Below are positions 44,514 through 53,259 of a DNA stretch of 64,000 nucleotides, in pieces. The stretch lies in contig NZ_WNWM01000002.1 in NCBI RefSeq assembly GCF_009727155.1, positions 62,001-126,000 on the forward strand. Direction: 5' to 3'. The translations under genes were made by a program, and so were the position numbers. A model generated the notes under the pieces. The model ran no database searches and had not been told where the DNA came from. It worked only from the letters and a program-made list of their open reading frames with translations. How positions within the stretch are numbered: the first letter of the stretch is position 1; each line of letters starts with the position of its first letter. The stretch is from Pseudoduganella dura (GTDB lineage Bacteria; Pseudomonadota; Gammaproteobacteria; Burkholderiales; Burkholderiaceae_D).

Positions 44514-44921
44514 ATGAAAAAAGTACTGCACATACTGACCGTTGCGGCGTTCGCGGCGGCCGCCACCCCCGCGGCCGCGGAGACGGTGGTGATCGTCAGC
44601 GCCAAGAACCCGGCCACCCGCATGTTCTCCGAACAGGCGGCCCAGTTCTTCCTCGGCAAATCGACGATGTTCACGCCGGTCGACCAGGCCGACGGCTCGG
44701 CGATCCGCAACGAGTTCTACAAGAAGGTGACCGACAAGGACGCCGCCCAGGTGAAAGCCATCTGGTCGAAACTGGTCTTTACCGGCAAGGCGCAGGCGCC
44801 GAAGGAATTCAAGACGAGCGCCGAGGTGAAGAAGGCCGTGGCCGACGATCCGAAAGCCATCGGCTACATCGAGAAATCGGCCGTCGACGATACCGTCAAG
44901 GTCATCCTTACGCTGCAGTAA
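44514..44921 (+). CDS. Short PstS-like phosphate-binding-type protein
   Basis: The 135-residue protein has a signal peptide (cut near A-A-A-E) and a single domain of the PstS/PBP-like-2 type, with N-P-A-T-R-M-F-S, F-L-G-K-S-T-M-F-T-P-V-D and A-I-G-Y-I-E-K-S at the end. It is much shorter than PstS (about 340 residues), so it is one lobe only. Such proteins often sit next to porins in Betaproteobacteria; a role as periplasmic partner of the porin is an inference. It starts nine bases after the porin gene and is followed by a terminator. Confidence 0.8.
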   Translation: MKKVLHILTVAAFAAAATPAAAETVVIVSAKNPATRMFSEQAAQFFLGKSTMFTPVDQADGSAIRNEFYKKVTDKDAAQVKAIWSKLVFTGKAQAPKEFKTSAEVKKAVADDPKAIGYIEKSAVDDTVKVILTLQ

Positions 44922-44934
44922 ATGGCTTGAACAG

Positions 44935-44956
44935 GCATCGGACGCCGATGCCTTTC
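44935..44956 (+). terminator. Intrinsic terminator after the porin/PstS-like pair
   Basis: GGCATCGG (44935-44942) and CCGATGCC (44946-44953) form an exact 8-bp stem with a three-base loop, followed by TTT. It lies 13 bases after the stop codon. Confidence 0.75.
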
Positions 44957-45020
44957 AGTCAGCGGCGTTCGACGCAGTCGATGCCGGCAGCGGATTTCCC
45001 GGCCGGCAACGCAGGCGAAA

Positions 45021-45053
45021 ACCGGTGTCCGCCCCCTGGCGGTGTCCGACACC
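45021..45053. repeat. REP-like repeat, short copy
   Basis: ACCGGTGTCC at 45021 and the core GGTGTCCGACACC at 45041-45053 match the REP-like family at 13.7 and 19.1-19.7 kb. It lies between two convergent genes, as do most copies. Confidence 0.7.
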
Positions 45054-45109
45054 GGCGGCGCTGGCGGTATTTCCAACGTCGATAACTGCCTGACCGCGCA
45101 GCGTCGGCA

Positions 45110-46009
45110 TCAGGCGCCGAACAGCTCGACGAGCAGCGCGCGCAGCCAGGCATTGGCACCGTCCTTGTGGTATTTGCGGTGCCAGTGCTGCTTCAGGTCG
45201 AACGGCGGAATGTCCAGCGGCGGCTCCAGCAGCCGGATGTCCGCCAGCTTCGCGAACGATTCTCCCACTGCCCGCGGCACCGTCACCACCAGGTCGCTCG
45301 AAGCGATCAGGAACGGGATCGACATGAAGTGCGGCGTCGACAGCACCACCCTCCTCCCGATCTTTTGCCGGCCCAGGAACTGTTCGAACACTTCCTGGCT
45401 GCGCCCTTCCGCCTTGATCACGGCATGTCCCATGTCCAGGAACGCATCGAGCGTGAGCCGGCGCGCCCGGTAAGGGTGGCCTTGCCGCAGCAGGCAGATG
45501 AAATCGTGCGAGAACAGCCGCTGCTGGAACAGGTTGCGGTGGTGCAGGTCGGGAAAATAGCCGACCGCCAGGTCGACGTCGCCGCTTTCCAGTGCCCGAG
45601 CCAGGTCTTCCGGCGGCATGCTGACGGAGCTGATGGCCGCGTCCGGCGCATCGCGCTGCAGCCGGTCCAGCAGCTTCGGCAGGAACGTCATTTCGCCGAT
45701 ATCGGACAGCGCGAGCGTAAATCGCCTGCGCGTGGTGGCCGGATCGAAGTCGCGGCGGGCCAGCACGTCCGTCTCCAGCCGCTGCAGGATATCGCGCGTG
45801 GGCGCGATCAGGTCCAGCGCGCGCGGCGTGGGCTGCATGCCCTGCGTGGTGCGCACGAACAGCGGGTCGCCCAGTGCCGTACGCAGCTTGTTCAGCGCCA
45901 CGCTGACGGCCGGCTGGCTCATGCCCAGCCGGCGGGCGGCCCCGCTGACGCTCTTTTCCTCGAATACCGCCAGCGCCACCGGCAGCAGGTTCATGTCGAA
46001 AGCCTTCAT
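45110..46009 (-). CDS. LysR-family regulator
   Basis: The 299-residue protein has a LysR winged helix at the start (E-K-S-V-S-G-A-A-R-R-L-G-M-S-Q-P-A-V-S-V-A-L-N-K-L-R) and belongs to the NahR/NodD-like group by its M-x-L-L-P-V-A-L-A-V-F-E-E opening. The effector domain is complete. It is divergent from the LivK-like/Rieske demethylase operon and most likely controls it. The start at 46009 follows a modest ribosome site. Confidence 0.88.
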   Translation of the reverse strand: MKAFDMNLLPVALAVFEEKSVSGAARRLGMSQPAVSVALNKLRTALGDPLFVRTTQGMQPTPRALDLIAPTRDILQRLETDVLARRDFDPATTRRRFTLALSDIGEMTFLPKLLDRLQRDAPDAAISSVSMPPEDLARALESGDVDLAVGYFPDLHHRNLFQQRLFSHDFICLLRQGHPYRARRLTLDAFLDMGHAVIKAEGRSQEVFEQFLGRQKIGRRVVLSTPHFMSIPFLIASSDLVVTVPRAVGESFAKLADIRLLEPPLDIPPFDLKQHWHRKYHKDGANAWLRALLVELFGA

Positions 46010-46025
46010 GCCCGCACTCCATTAC

Positions 46026-46068
46026 ATTTTCGAATACAGATTATGCGATAAATTCTATTTTCAGATAC
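46026..46068. promoter_or_regulatory. Direct repeat between divergent LysR and transporter genes
   Basis: ATTTTCGAATAC (46026-46037) and ATTTTCAGATAC (46057-46068) are direct repeats 31 bases apart, about three helical turns, immediately upstream of the LysR start. Such spacing suits LysR-type recognition and activation sites. It is only loosely like the shared 23-nt motif. Confidence 0.5.
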
Positions 46069-46178
46069 GCGGCGTTGCGTGAAGATCCTTCCACGACGGG
46101 CCGGTCCAGGCCCGCGACCACAAGGGAACGCCGCAAACCCGCATCGGGTCGACCGGCGTCCCCGCAAAGGAGACGATC

Positions 46179-47351
46179 TTGCGCAACCTTATTGCCGGCA
46201 GCGCGCTGCTTGCCCTGTCTTTCACGTTGTCCGCCGCCGAACCCGAAAAAGCCGCCGTGCGGATCGGCGTCATCACTTCCCTTTCCGGCCCCGCCGCGCA
46301 CAGCGGCGCGCAGATGAAGGCCGGCATCGACACCTGGCTGCGGCTCAACAATGCGACCGCCGCCGGCCGCCGGATCGAAGTGCTGTACCGCGACGATACC
46401 GGCCCGCAGGCCGACGTTGCCAAGCGCCTGGCCACGGAACTGGTCAGCCGCGACAGGGCCGACATCCTTGCCGGCTTCATCTTCACGCCGAACGCGATGG
46501 CCGCCGCCAGCGTGGCCGACCGCGCGAAACGCCCGCTGGTGGTGATGAACGCCGCCGCCTCCGGCATCACGAAGCGTTCACCCTACGTTACCCGCACGTC
46601 GTACACGATCGCGCAATCGGTCGTGCCGCTGGCGCAGTGGGCGCACAAGACGGGCTCGCGCAGGGTGTACTCGATCGTGGCCGACTACGCGCCGGGCCTT
46701 GACGGCGAGGAATGGTTCGACAGGACGTTCAGGGCGGCCGGGGGCACGATCGCCGGCTCGGTGCGGGCGCCACTCGCCACCGTCGACTACAGCGCCTTCG
46801 TGCAGCGCATCAAGGATGCGAAACCGGACGCCGTGCACGTGTTCCTGCCGAACGGCCAGCCGATGGTGTCGTTCATGAAGGCGTGGCGTGACAAAGGAAT
46901 GGACAGGGCCGGCATCCGCTTCCTGGGTGGCGAAGGCTGGGCCGACCAGGATGTGCTGGCGCAGGCCGGCGAGGGTTTGCAGGGCATCCATACGGCCGGC
47001 TTTTATACCTACTCGCGCCCGGGCGCCGACAACGCGCGCTTTCGCGAAGCGTTCGCGAAAACCGTGGGCGGCCGCTTCGAACCGAACTTCCTCGCCGCAT
47101 CCGCCTACGACGGCATGGCGCTGATCGCCGCCACGCTGGAGAAGACACGCGGCAGCACGGACGGCCCGGCATTCATGCGCGCCGTGAAAGGCTACAGCGC
47201 GGCCAGCCCGCGCGGCACCGTGACCATCGACGCCGCCACCAACGACATCGTGCAGACGATCTACATCCGCCGCATCGACAAGGTGAACGGCGCGTTCGTG
47301 GCCAATGAAATCGACCGCTACGACGCGGTCAAGGACCCTGTCAAAAACTAA
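46179..47351 (+). CDS. LivK-like periplasmic substrate-binding protein of an ABC importer
   Basis: The 390-residue protein starts at a TTG with a strong AAAGGAG seven bases upstream. It has a signal peptide (cut near S-A-A-E) and the Peripla_BP_6 pattern: I-G-V-I-T-S-L-S-G-P-A-A at the start and A-S-A-Y-D-G-M-A-L-I near the end. This family binds branched-chain amino acids or, in catabolic operons, aromatic acids. No permease or ATPase gene follows, so it must work with components elsewhere. It lies 11 bases before the Rieske oxygenase gene, which suggests it delivers that enzyme's substrate. Confidence 0.88.
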   Translation: MRNLIAGSALLALSFTLSAAEPEKAAVRIGVITSLSGPAAHSGAQMKAGIDTWLRLNNATAAGRRIEVLYRDDTGPQADVAKRLATELVSRDRADILAGFIFTPNAMAAASVADRAKRPLVVMNAAASGITKRSPYVTRTSYTIAQSVVPLAQWAHKTGSRRVYSIVADYAPGLDGEEWFDRTFRAAGGTIAGSVRAPLATVDYSAFVQRIKDAKPDAVHVFLPNGQPMVSFMKAWRDKGMDRAGIRFLGGEGWADQDVLAQAGEGLQGIHTAGFYTYSRPGADNARFREAFAKTVGGRFEPNFLAASAYDGMALIAATLEKTRGSTDGPAFMRAVKGYSAASPRGTVTIDAATNDIVQTIYIRRIDKVNGAFVANEIDRYDAVKDPVKN

Positions 47352-47362
47352 AGGAGACCATC

Positions 47363-48463
47363 ATGACATTCGCGGACACTTCCCCCGGCATTTCCACTCC
47401 CGGCATTTCCACTCGCATCTTCCCGCTCGACCGCTGGTACGTCGCCGGCTTCGACTGGGAGGTGCAGGATGCGCCGCTCGGCCGCACGTTCCTCGACCGC
47501 CCCGTCGTGCTGTTCCGCGACGCCGCCGGCAAGGTCGCCGCGCTGGAAGACCGTTGCTGCCACCGCGCCCTGCCGCTTTCCTGCGGCCGCGTCGAGGACG
47601 GCGCGCTGCGCTGCGGCTACCACGGCCTGCTGTTCGCGGCGGACGGCCAGTGCATCGACGTGCCCGGCCAGGGCAAGATCCCGGCCAAGGCCCGCGTGGC
47701 ATCGTACCCGGTGGCCGTGGTCGACCAGGTGATCTGGATCTGGATGGCCAAGGAACGGGGCGGCCAGCCGGACGGCGAACCGCCGCGCGTGCCGGCGCAC
47801 GCCGATCCGCGCTACCGCTTCAGGGGCGGTGCCTTTCACTACCGGGCGCCGTATCAGCTGATCCACGACAACCTGCTCGACCTGAGCCATGTCGGCTACG
47901 TGCACACGAAAACCATCGGCGGCAATGCCCGCGTGCACATGGAAGCGCCGACCAATGTGGGCGCCGACGGCGAGCACGTGCGCGTGGTGCGCAAGATGAT
48001 GGCGTCGCAGCCGCCGGCCACCTACACCGCGGCCTGGCCGTTCAAGGGCGCGATCGACCGCTGGCAGGAGATCGACTTTCACGTGAGCCACCTGCAGATC
48101 TTTACCGGCGCGGTCGACGCGGGGTCGGAATCCATCGACAACCCGGAGCGCGGCGGCTTCCACATGCGCGGCTTCCACGGCATCACGCCGGAAACGGCGA
48201 CCACGTCGCACTACTTCTGGACAATGGCCGCGTCGAGCCACCCGGACCAGCCCGACAACCTGGACACGGTGCACAGGCAAACCGCCGACACATTCGAGGA
48301 AGACCGCGTGATCATCGAGGCGCAGTGGAACAACATGCAGCGCTTCCGCCAGCCGCCGGTGGTGGACATCCACGTGGACGTGGGCGCCAACCGCGCGCGC
48401 CGGATCATCGCGTCGCTCAATGCGTACACTGCCGGGAACAATGCCGAAGGCGCGCCGCGATGA
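47363..48463 (+). CDS. VanA-like Rieske oxygenase (aromatic O-demethylase or related)
   Basis: The 366-residue protein has the Rieske site C65/H67 and C84/H87 and the mononuclear iron segment D-N-L-L-D-L-S-H-V-G-Y-V-H, the VanA/phthalate oxygenase group. AAGGAG precedes the ATG. With the reductase that follows it should form a two-component oxygenase acting on a methoxylated or carboxylated ring. Close to the start is an exact 15-bp tandem duplication (47384-47398, 47399-47413) coding P-G-I-S-T twice, in a part before the conserved fold. Confidence 0.88.
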   Translation: MTFADTSPGISTPGISTRIFPLDRWYVAGFDWEVQDAPLGRTFLDRPVVLFRDAAGKVAALEDRCCHRALPLSCGRVEDGALRCGYHGLLFAADGQCIDVPGQGKIPAKARVASYPVAVVDQVIWIWMAKERGGQPDGEPPRVPAHADPRYRFRGGAFHYRAPYQLIHDNLLDLSHVGYVHTKTIGGNARVHMEAPTNVGADGEHVRVVRKMMASQPPATYTAAWPFKGAIDRWQEIDFHVSHLQIFTGAVDAGSESIDNPERGGFHMRGFHGITPETATTSHYFWTMAASSHPDQPDNLDTVHRQTADTFEEDRVIIEAQWNNMQRFRQPPVVDIHVDVGANRARRIIASLNAYTAGNNAEGAPR

Positions 48464-49398
48464 AAGCCGTCATCCGCAGCATCGCCGATGCCACGCCAGA
48501 GGTGAGGATTCTCGAACTGGCGGCCGCCGATGGCAGTGCGCTGCCGCCCTACGAGCCGGGAGCGCACGTGGACGTGACGCTGCCGGACGGAATCACGCGC
48601 CAGTATTCGCTGTGCTGCGCGGCGCCGTCGCCGCAGCGGTACCGGATCGCCGTCAAGCGCGAGCCGCAGTCGCGCGGCGGCTCGGCGTGGCTGCATGACG
48701 TGGCCGGCGAAGGGAGCATGCTGGACATCGGCATGCCGCGCAATGCATTCGCCCTGGTGCGGGAAGCGCCGATGCACCTGCTGTTCGCGGGTGGCATCGG
48801 CATCACGCCGGTGCTGTCGATGGTCTACGCGCTTTCCCGGTCCGGCGCATCGTTCCGGCTGGCCGTGTTTGCCCGCGCGGCCGACCTCGTGCCGTTCGCC
48901 GGCGAACTGGAGGCGGCGCCGCTCGGGCCGTCCACCAGCATGCATTGCGCATTGAGCGCGGACGAAACGGGTGCGCGAATCGATGCGCTGCTGGCCGCGG
49001 CGCCCGACGGCACGCACGTGTATGCGTGCGGACCGGCGCCGTTCATGGCCGCCGTTACCGAACGGGCCGCCGCGCGGTTCGGCGCCGGCGCGGTGCATAC
49101 CGAATCCTTCGGTGCCGCCGCGCCGGCGGCCGGCGACCGGCCGTTCGTGCTGCGACTGCTGCGAAGCGGCCGCGAAGTTGCGGTGCCGGCCGGCCGCAGC
49201 GCGCTGGCCTGCCTGCAGGAAGCCGGCGTGGACATCGAATCTTCCTGCGAAGTGGGCGTGTGCGGTACCTGCATGACGCGGGTGCGCGGCGGCGAAGCCG
49301 ATCATCGCGACAGTTATCTCACCACCGCGGAGCGCGCGGCATGCTTCCTGCCGTGCGTGTCCCGGGCGGCGACCCCGGTGCTGTCGGTCGACCTGTAA
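48460..49398 (+). CDS. VanB-like oxygenase reductase
   Basis: The 312-residue protein has FMN- and NAD-binding domains (R-Q-Y-S-L-C-C and A-G-G-I-G-I-T-P-V-L-S-M) and a C-terminal plant-type [2Fe-2S] domain with C-E-V-G-V-C-G-T-C and a final Cys in F-L-P-C. This is the phthalate-dioxygenase-reductase/VanB order. Its ATG overlaps the oxygenase stop by four bases, so the two are made together. Confidence 0.92.
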   Translation: MKAVIRSIADATPEVRILELAAADGSALPPYEPGAHVDVTLPDGITRQYSLCCAAPSPQRYRIAVKREPQSRGGSAWLHDVAGEGSMLDIGMPRNAFALVREAPMHLLFAGGIGITPVLSMVYALSRSGASFRLAVFARAADLVPFAGELEAAPLGPSTSMHCALSADETGARIDALLAAAPDGTHVYACGPAPFMAAVTERAAARFGAGAVHTESFGAAAPAAGDRPFVLRLLRSGREVAVPAGRSALACLQEAGVDIESSCEVGVCGTCMTRVRGGEADHRDSYLTTAERAACFLPCVSRAATPVLSVDL

Positions 49399-49432
49399 CA
49401 AATTCCATCGAAAACGCCTTCTCCCGTGCCGC

Positions 49433-49473
49433 GACACGATCCGGCCGGCGCACGCCGCCGGCCGGATCGTGTC
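49433..49473 (+). terminator. Strong hairpin terminator after the Rieske operon
   Basis: An exact 18-bp stem (49433-49450 with 49456-49473) encloses the loop CACGC. No T-run follows. It separates the VanAB-like operon from the iron-type operon. Confidence 0.7.
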
Positions 49474-49508
49474 TGAAGAATGGACAACAGCAGGCACATT
49501 GCGCTTTC

Positions 49509-49530
49509 TAATGATAATGCTCTATCATTA
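49509..49530 (+). promoter_or_regulatory. Fur-box-like site in front of the ABC/TonB operon
   Basis: TAATGATA (49509-49516) and TATCATTA (49523-49530) are exact inverted halves six bases apart, close to the classical Fur box built from GATAAT units. Outer arms CGCTTTCT (49502-49509) and AGAAAGCG (49538-49545) extend the dyad. It lies about 65 bases before the ABC ATPase start. Control by iron through Fur is inferred from this match and the downstream TonB receptor. Confidence 0.65.
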
Positions 49531-49594
49531 CCAATTGAGAAAGCGTTGCCATGCCACGCGCCGTCGGCGTGCCGCTACCACCAGGGAGAATCGA

Positions 49595-50383
49595 TTGAAT
49601 AATGGAAGCAATGCCGGAAGCAATGCCGGAAGCAATCCCGCAAGCAGTCACGGCACCGGCGCGCACGCCGGCCATGTGCTGCAGGCCTCGGCAGTGGTTG
49701 CCGGCTATGGCGGCAAGACCATCCTGCAGCATCTCGACCTGCACATCGGGGCCGGCGAGATCTATGCGCTGCTTGGCGCGAACGGCGCGGGCAAGACCAC
49801 CACGCTGAGCCTGTTCCTGGGCTTCGTCGCGCCTGCGGCCGGCCACGTGCGGGTCGATGGCATCGACCCGGTCGCACAGCCGGACGAAGCACGCCGGCGC
49901 CTGGCCTACATTCCCGAGAACGTGGCGCTGTACGAACACCTGACGGCGCGCGAGAACGTGGCCTACCTGCTCGACCTGGCCGGGCAGAACGACGGCCCCG
50001 CCGCGATCGACACGGCATTGGCGGCCGCCGGCCTGGCCGCCGCGGCATTCGACCGCCGCGTATCCGGCTTCTCGAAAGGCATGCGGCAGAAAGTGGCGAT
50101 CGCGCTGGCGCTGGCGCGCAAGGTGCCGGCGCTGCTGCTCGACGAACCCACCTCCGGCCTGGACCCGCAGGCCACCACCGAATTCAACCGCCTGCTTGGC
50201 GTCCTGCGCGGACAGGGCGTGGCGATCCTGATGGTGACGCATGACCTGCTCAGCGCGGCCGACGCGGCCGACCGCATCGGTTTCATCGATGCCGGCCGCC
50301 TGCTCGAGGAAGTGGCCGCCGCCGGCGACGACCGCTTCGACGTGCGCGCGCTGCACCGGCGTTATGGCGGGCACGCGGCATGA
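49595..50383 (+). CDS. ABC transporter ATP-binding protein of an ABC-2 system
   Basis: The 262-residue protein starts at TTG 49595 with AGGGAGA upstream; the frame further upstream runs over the Fur-box promoter region. It has Walker A G-A-N-G-A-G-K-T (residues 61-68), signature V-S-G-F-S-K-G-M-R-Q-K-V, Walker B L-L-L-D-E-P and a switch His in V-T-H-D. The N-terminus holds a low-complexity stretch (S-N-A-G-S-N-A-G-S-N-P-A) made by 12-base tandem repeats. With the two permeases it forms an ABC-2 exporter or a metal/siderophore handling system. Confidence 0.88.
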   Translation: MNNGSNAGSNAGSNPASSHGTGAHAGHVLQASAVVAGYGGKTILQHLDLHIGAGEIYALLGANGAGKTTTLSLFLGFVAPAAGHVRVDGIDPVAQPDEARRRLAYIPENVALYEHLTARENVAYLLDLAGQNDGPAAIDTALAAAGLAAAAFDRRVSGFSKGMRQKVAIALALARKVPALLLDEPTSGLDPQATTEFNRLLGVLRGQGVAILMVTHDLLSAADAADRIGFIDAGRLLEEVAAAGDDRFDVRALHRRYGGHAA

Positions 50384-51822
50384 GCGCCGTCCACGGGATT
50401 GTCGCGCGCATCGCGCGCGAGGAATGGCGCGCGCTGTTCCGCGACCGCGCCGCGGTGGCCGGCGTGCTGCTGCTCACGGTGCTGATGCTGGTGGCGGCGC
50501 TGACCGCCTATGAGCACCAGCGCAATGCCGCGGCCGAACGCGCCCGCTACCAGGCGCATGCGAACGGGGAATTCGAGGGGCAGCCGGACCGCCACCCGCA
50601 CCGGATGGTGCACTACGGTCACTTCCTGTTCCGGCCCGCCAATCCGCTGGCCGCGTTCGATCCCGGCATCGACGGCTTCACCGGCCACACGCTGTTCCTC
50701 GAAGGGCACCGGCAGAACAGCGCCAATTTCGGCGACGTGCGCCAGACATCGCTGCTGCTGCGCTTCGGGCAGCTGACGCCGGCGTTCGTGCTGCAGGTGC
50801 TGGCGCCGCTGCTGCTGGTCTTCTTCGGCCATGCCGCCGTGGCGCGCGAGCGGGAATCGGGCACGCTGCGCGTGCTGCTGGCGCAGGGCGTGGGCAGCCG
50901 GCAGATCGTGCTCGGCAAGCTGCTGGCCCTGGCCGGGTTCGCCGGCCTGGCGCTGCTGCCGGCACTGGCCGCGCTGGCCTGGCTTGCCGCCGGCGGCCAT
51001 GCGCCATGGCAGCCGGCCCTGCTGCTGGCCGCCGGCTACACCGGCTGGCTGCTGCTGTGGACGACGGGCGTGGTGCTGGTGTCGATGCTGGCGCGGCGGG
51101 GCCGCGACGCGCTGCTGCTGCTGCTCACGTGCTGGACCGTGCTGGCGATCCTGCTGCCGCGCTGGGTGCCCGCCATGGCCAACGGGGCGGTGGCGCTGCC
51201 GACCCGCTTCGAGGACGCGATCCATGTGCAGCGCGAATACCTGGCCCTGGGCGACTCGCACAACCCGGACGACCCGAAGTTCGTCGCGTTCCGCGACGGC
51301 CTGCTGAAGAAATACGGCGTGGCCCGCGTGGAAGACCTGCCGGTGAACTTCAAGGGCCTGGTCGGCATGGAAGGCGAGCGGCGCTCCACCGAACTGTTCA
51401 ACCGCTACGCGGGCGAGGCGTTCGACCGCCAGGAACGCCAGGGCGAAATCATCGACGCGTTCGGCTGGATCAGCCCCGCGCTGGCGCTGCGCAGGCTGTC
51501 GATGGCGGCCGCCGGCACAGACCTGGCGAGCTACCGCGGCTTCCTCGAACAGGGCGAGCATTACCGCTACACGCTGATCCAGGGCCTGAACCGGCTGCAG
51601 GCCGAACGCCTCGCCTATGCCGACGACACCAACCCGGCCAGGGAAAACCGCGTGTCGCGCGAACACTGGCAGCGGTTCCCTGCCTTCCGCTACCGGCCGC
51701 CGCCGCTGGACGACACCCTGCGGCGCGCGGCGCCGGCCGGCGCCATCCTGGCGTTCTGGCTGGCCGGCCTGGGCACGCTGGCATGGCTGCTCGCCGGGCG
51801 CCTGGGGAGGATCGCGCGATGA
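50380..51822 (+). CDS. ABC-2 permease with DUF3526-type domain, first copy
   Basis: The 480-residue membrane protein has a first helix near 25-45, a long extracytoplasmic part, a block of five helices at about 130-290 and a last helix near 455-475. A-R-E-R-E-S-G-T-L-R-V-L-L-A-Q-G is the ABC-2 coupling motif. It overlaps the ATPase gene by four bases and the second permease gene by four bases. Confidence 0.85.
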   Translation: MSAVHGIVARIAREEWRALFRDRAAVAGVLLLTVLMLVAALTAYEHQRNAAAERARYQAHANGEFEGQPDRHPHRMVHYGHFLFRPANPLAAFDPGIDGFTGHTLFLEGHRQNSANFGDVRQTSLLLRFGQLTPAFVLQVLAPLLLVFFGHAAVARERESGTLRVLLAQGVGSRQIVLGKLLALAGFAGLALLPALAALAWLAAGGHAPWQPALLLAAGYTGWLLLWTTGVVLVSMLARRGRDALLLLLTCWTVLAILLPRWVPAMANGAVALPTRFEDAIHVQREYLALGDSHNPDDPKFVAFRDGLLKKYGVARVEDLPVNFKGLVGMEGERRSTELFNRYAGEAFDRQERQGEIIDAFGWISPALALRRLSMAAAGTDLASYRGFLEQGEHYRYTLIQGLNRLQAERLAYADDTNPARENRVSREHWQRFPAFRYRPPPLDDTLRRAAPAGAILAFWLAGLGTLAWLLAGRLGRIAR

Positions 51823-53183
51823 ACTGGCTGACCTTCGAACTGCGCCTGGTCGTACGCTCGCGGCTGTCCGTTGCCGCCCTGCTGCTGTTGCTCGCGCTGT
51901 CCGCGCTCGCCGTCTGGTCCGGCATCCACGAGGTGGAACGCCAGCGCCAGACCATCGCCAGGCTGGCGCCGCTGCACCAGCAGGACGTGGCGGCGCTGGC
52001 CGCCCGCTACCCGGACAGCCCGACCGCCGGCAGCGCCGCCTATTACACGTTCTACGACACGTGGGATCCGCCCACCGGCGCGGCGTTCCTGGCGCTCGGC
52101 CTGCGCGACGTGGCGCCCTACGTGTTGCGTATCCGCGCGCTGGGCCTGCAGGCCCAGCTGCACGACGGCGAGACGTTCAATCCGGAGATCGCCCTGCCCG
52201 GCCGTTTCGACTTCGCCTTCGTGCTGATCTACCTGGCGCCGCTGTTCGTCATCGCCCTGCTGCACGACCTCGTGTCGGGCGAGCGCCAGTCGGGCCGCCT
52301 GCGGCTGCTGCTGGCGATGCCCGATGCCGGGCGGCTGTGGCGCCGCCGCGCCGGCCTGCGCTGCGCCCTGCTGTTCGGCTGCCTGGCATTGCCGGCGGCG
52401 GCCGGGGCGGCGTATTCGGGCACCGGCTTCGGCGCGACCGCCATCGTGCTGGCCGTGATCGCGGCAAGCGTGGCCTTCTGGGCCGGGCTGTCGCTGCTGG
52501 TGGCCACGCGGCCCTGGCGGGCGGTGGCCCATGCGACGGCGCTGATGGGCGCCTGGGCGCTGCTGACGCTGGTGCTGCCGGCGCTGGCCAACGTGGCGCT
52601 GATCCGCGCGATCCCGGTGCACCAGGGCGTGGACCTGATGCTGGCGCAGCGCGAGGCGGTGCACGGCGCGTGGGAAGTCCCGCGCCAGCAAACGCTCGAC
52701 AGGTTCCTTGCCAGCCATCCGGCGTGGCAGCACACGGCGCCGCTGCCGGCCGGCTTCCACTGGAAATGGTATTTCGCCTTCCACCAGCTGGGCGACGAAA
52801 GCGTGGCCGGCGAGGTACGAGAGTACCGCGCCGGACTGCTGGCACGGCAGGCGTGGACCGTGCGCCTCGGCTGGCTGCTGCCCGGCGTGGGCGCGCAGGG
52901 CGTGCTGCACCGGATTGCCAATACCGACCTGCCCGCGCAACTGGCCTACCAGGACGGCATCGCGGCGCACCACCGGGCAATCCGCGAGTTTTATTACGGC
53001 TACCTGTTCGACGAGCGCCGCTTCGGCACCGCCGATTTCGCCAGGCGGCCGGTCTTCGTGCCGGCCGCGGCGGACATGTCGCCACCGTGGCCCGCGACGC
53101 TGGCGCTGTTCGCGCTGGCCGCGGCGGCACTGCTGGCGGGCCTGTCCCGGCTGGGCCGGCTGCGGCCGCATGGCGCGGAATGA
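51819..53183 (+). CDS. ABC-2 permease with DUF3526-type domain, second copy
   Basis: The 454-residue protein has the same layout as the preceding permease, with S-G-E-R-Q-S-G-R-L-R-L-L-L-A-M-P as coupling motif, so the pair probably forms a heterodimer. DUF3526 permease pairs with an ATPase and a TonB receptor form a recurrent set in Proteobacteria, as far as I recall. It begins inside the end of the first permease gene and is followed 76 bases later by the receptor gene. Confidence 0.85.
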   Translation: MNWLTFELRLVVRSRLSVAALLLLLALSALAVWSGIHEVERQRQTIARLAPLHQQDVAALAARYPDSPTAGSAAYYTFYDTWDPPTGAAFLALGLRDVAPYVLRIRALGLQAQLHDGETFNPEIALPGRFDFAFVLIYLAPLFVIALLHDLVSGERQSGRLRLLLAMPDAGRLWRRRAGLRCALLFGCLALPAAAGAAYSGTGFGATAIVLAVIAASVAFWAGLSLLVATRPWRAVAHATALMGAWALLTLVLPALANVALIRAIPVHQGVDLMLAQREAVHGAWEVPRQQTLDRFLASHPAWQHTAPLPAGFHWKWYFAFHQLGDESVAGEVREYRAGLLARQAWTVRLGWLLPGVGAQGVLHRIANTDLPAQLAYQDGIAAHHRAIREFYYGYLFDERRFGTADFARRPVFVPAAADMSPPWPATLALFALAAAALLAGLSRLGRLRPHGAE

Positions 53184-53259
53184 CCGGCGCTCGGCAGGCG
53201 AAGCTCGCCGCGCGCCTACCAACCAAACCATCGTGTCATCTATTTTCTGGAGTCCCATC

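Noticed and set aside
46040..46068. Fourth copy of the shared 23-nt motif before the LivK-like gene
   Set aside because: ATAAATTCTATTTTC is only loosely similar and needs a gap to align; it is better explained as a site of the adjacent LysR protein.
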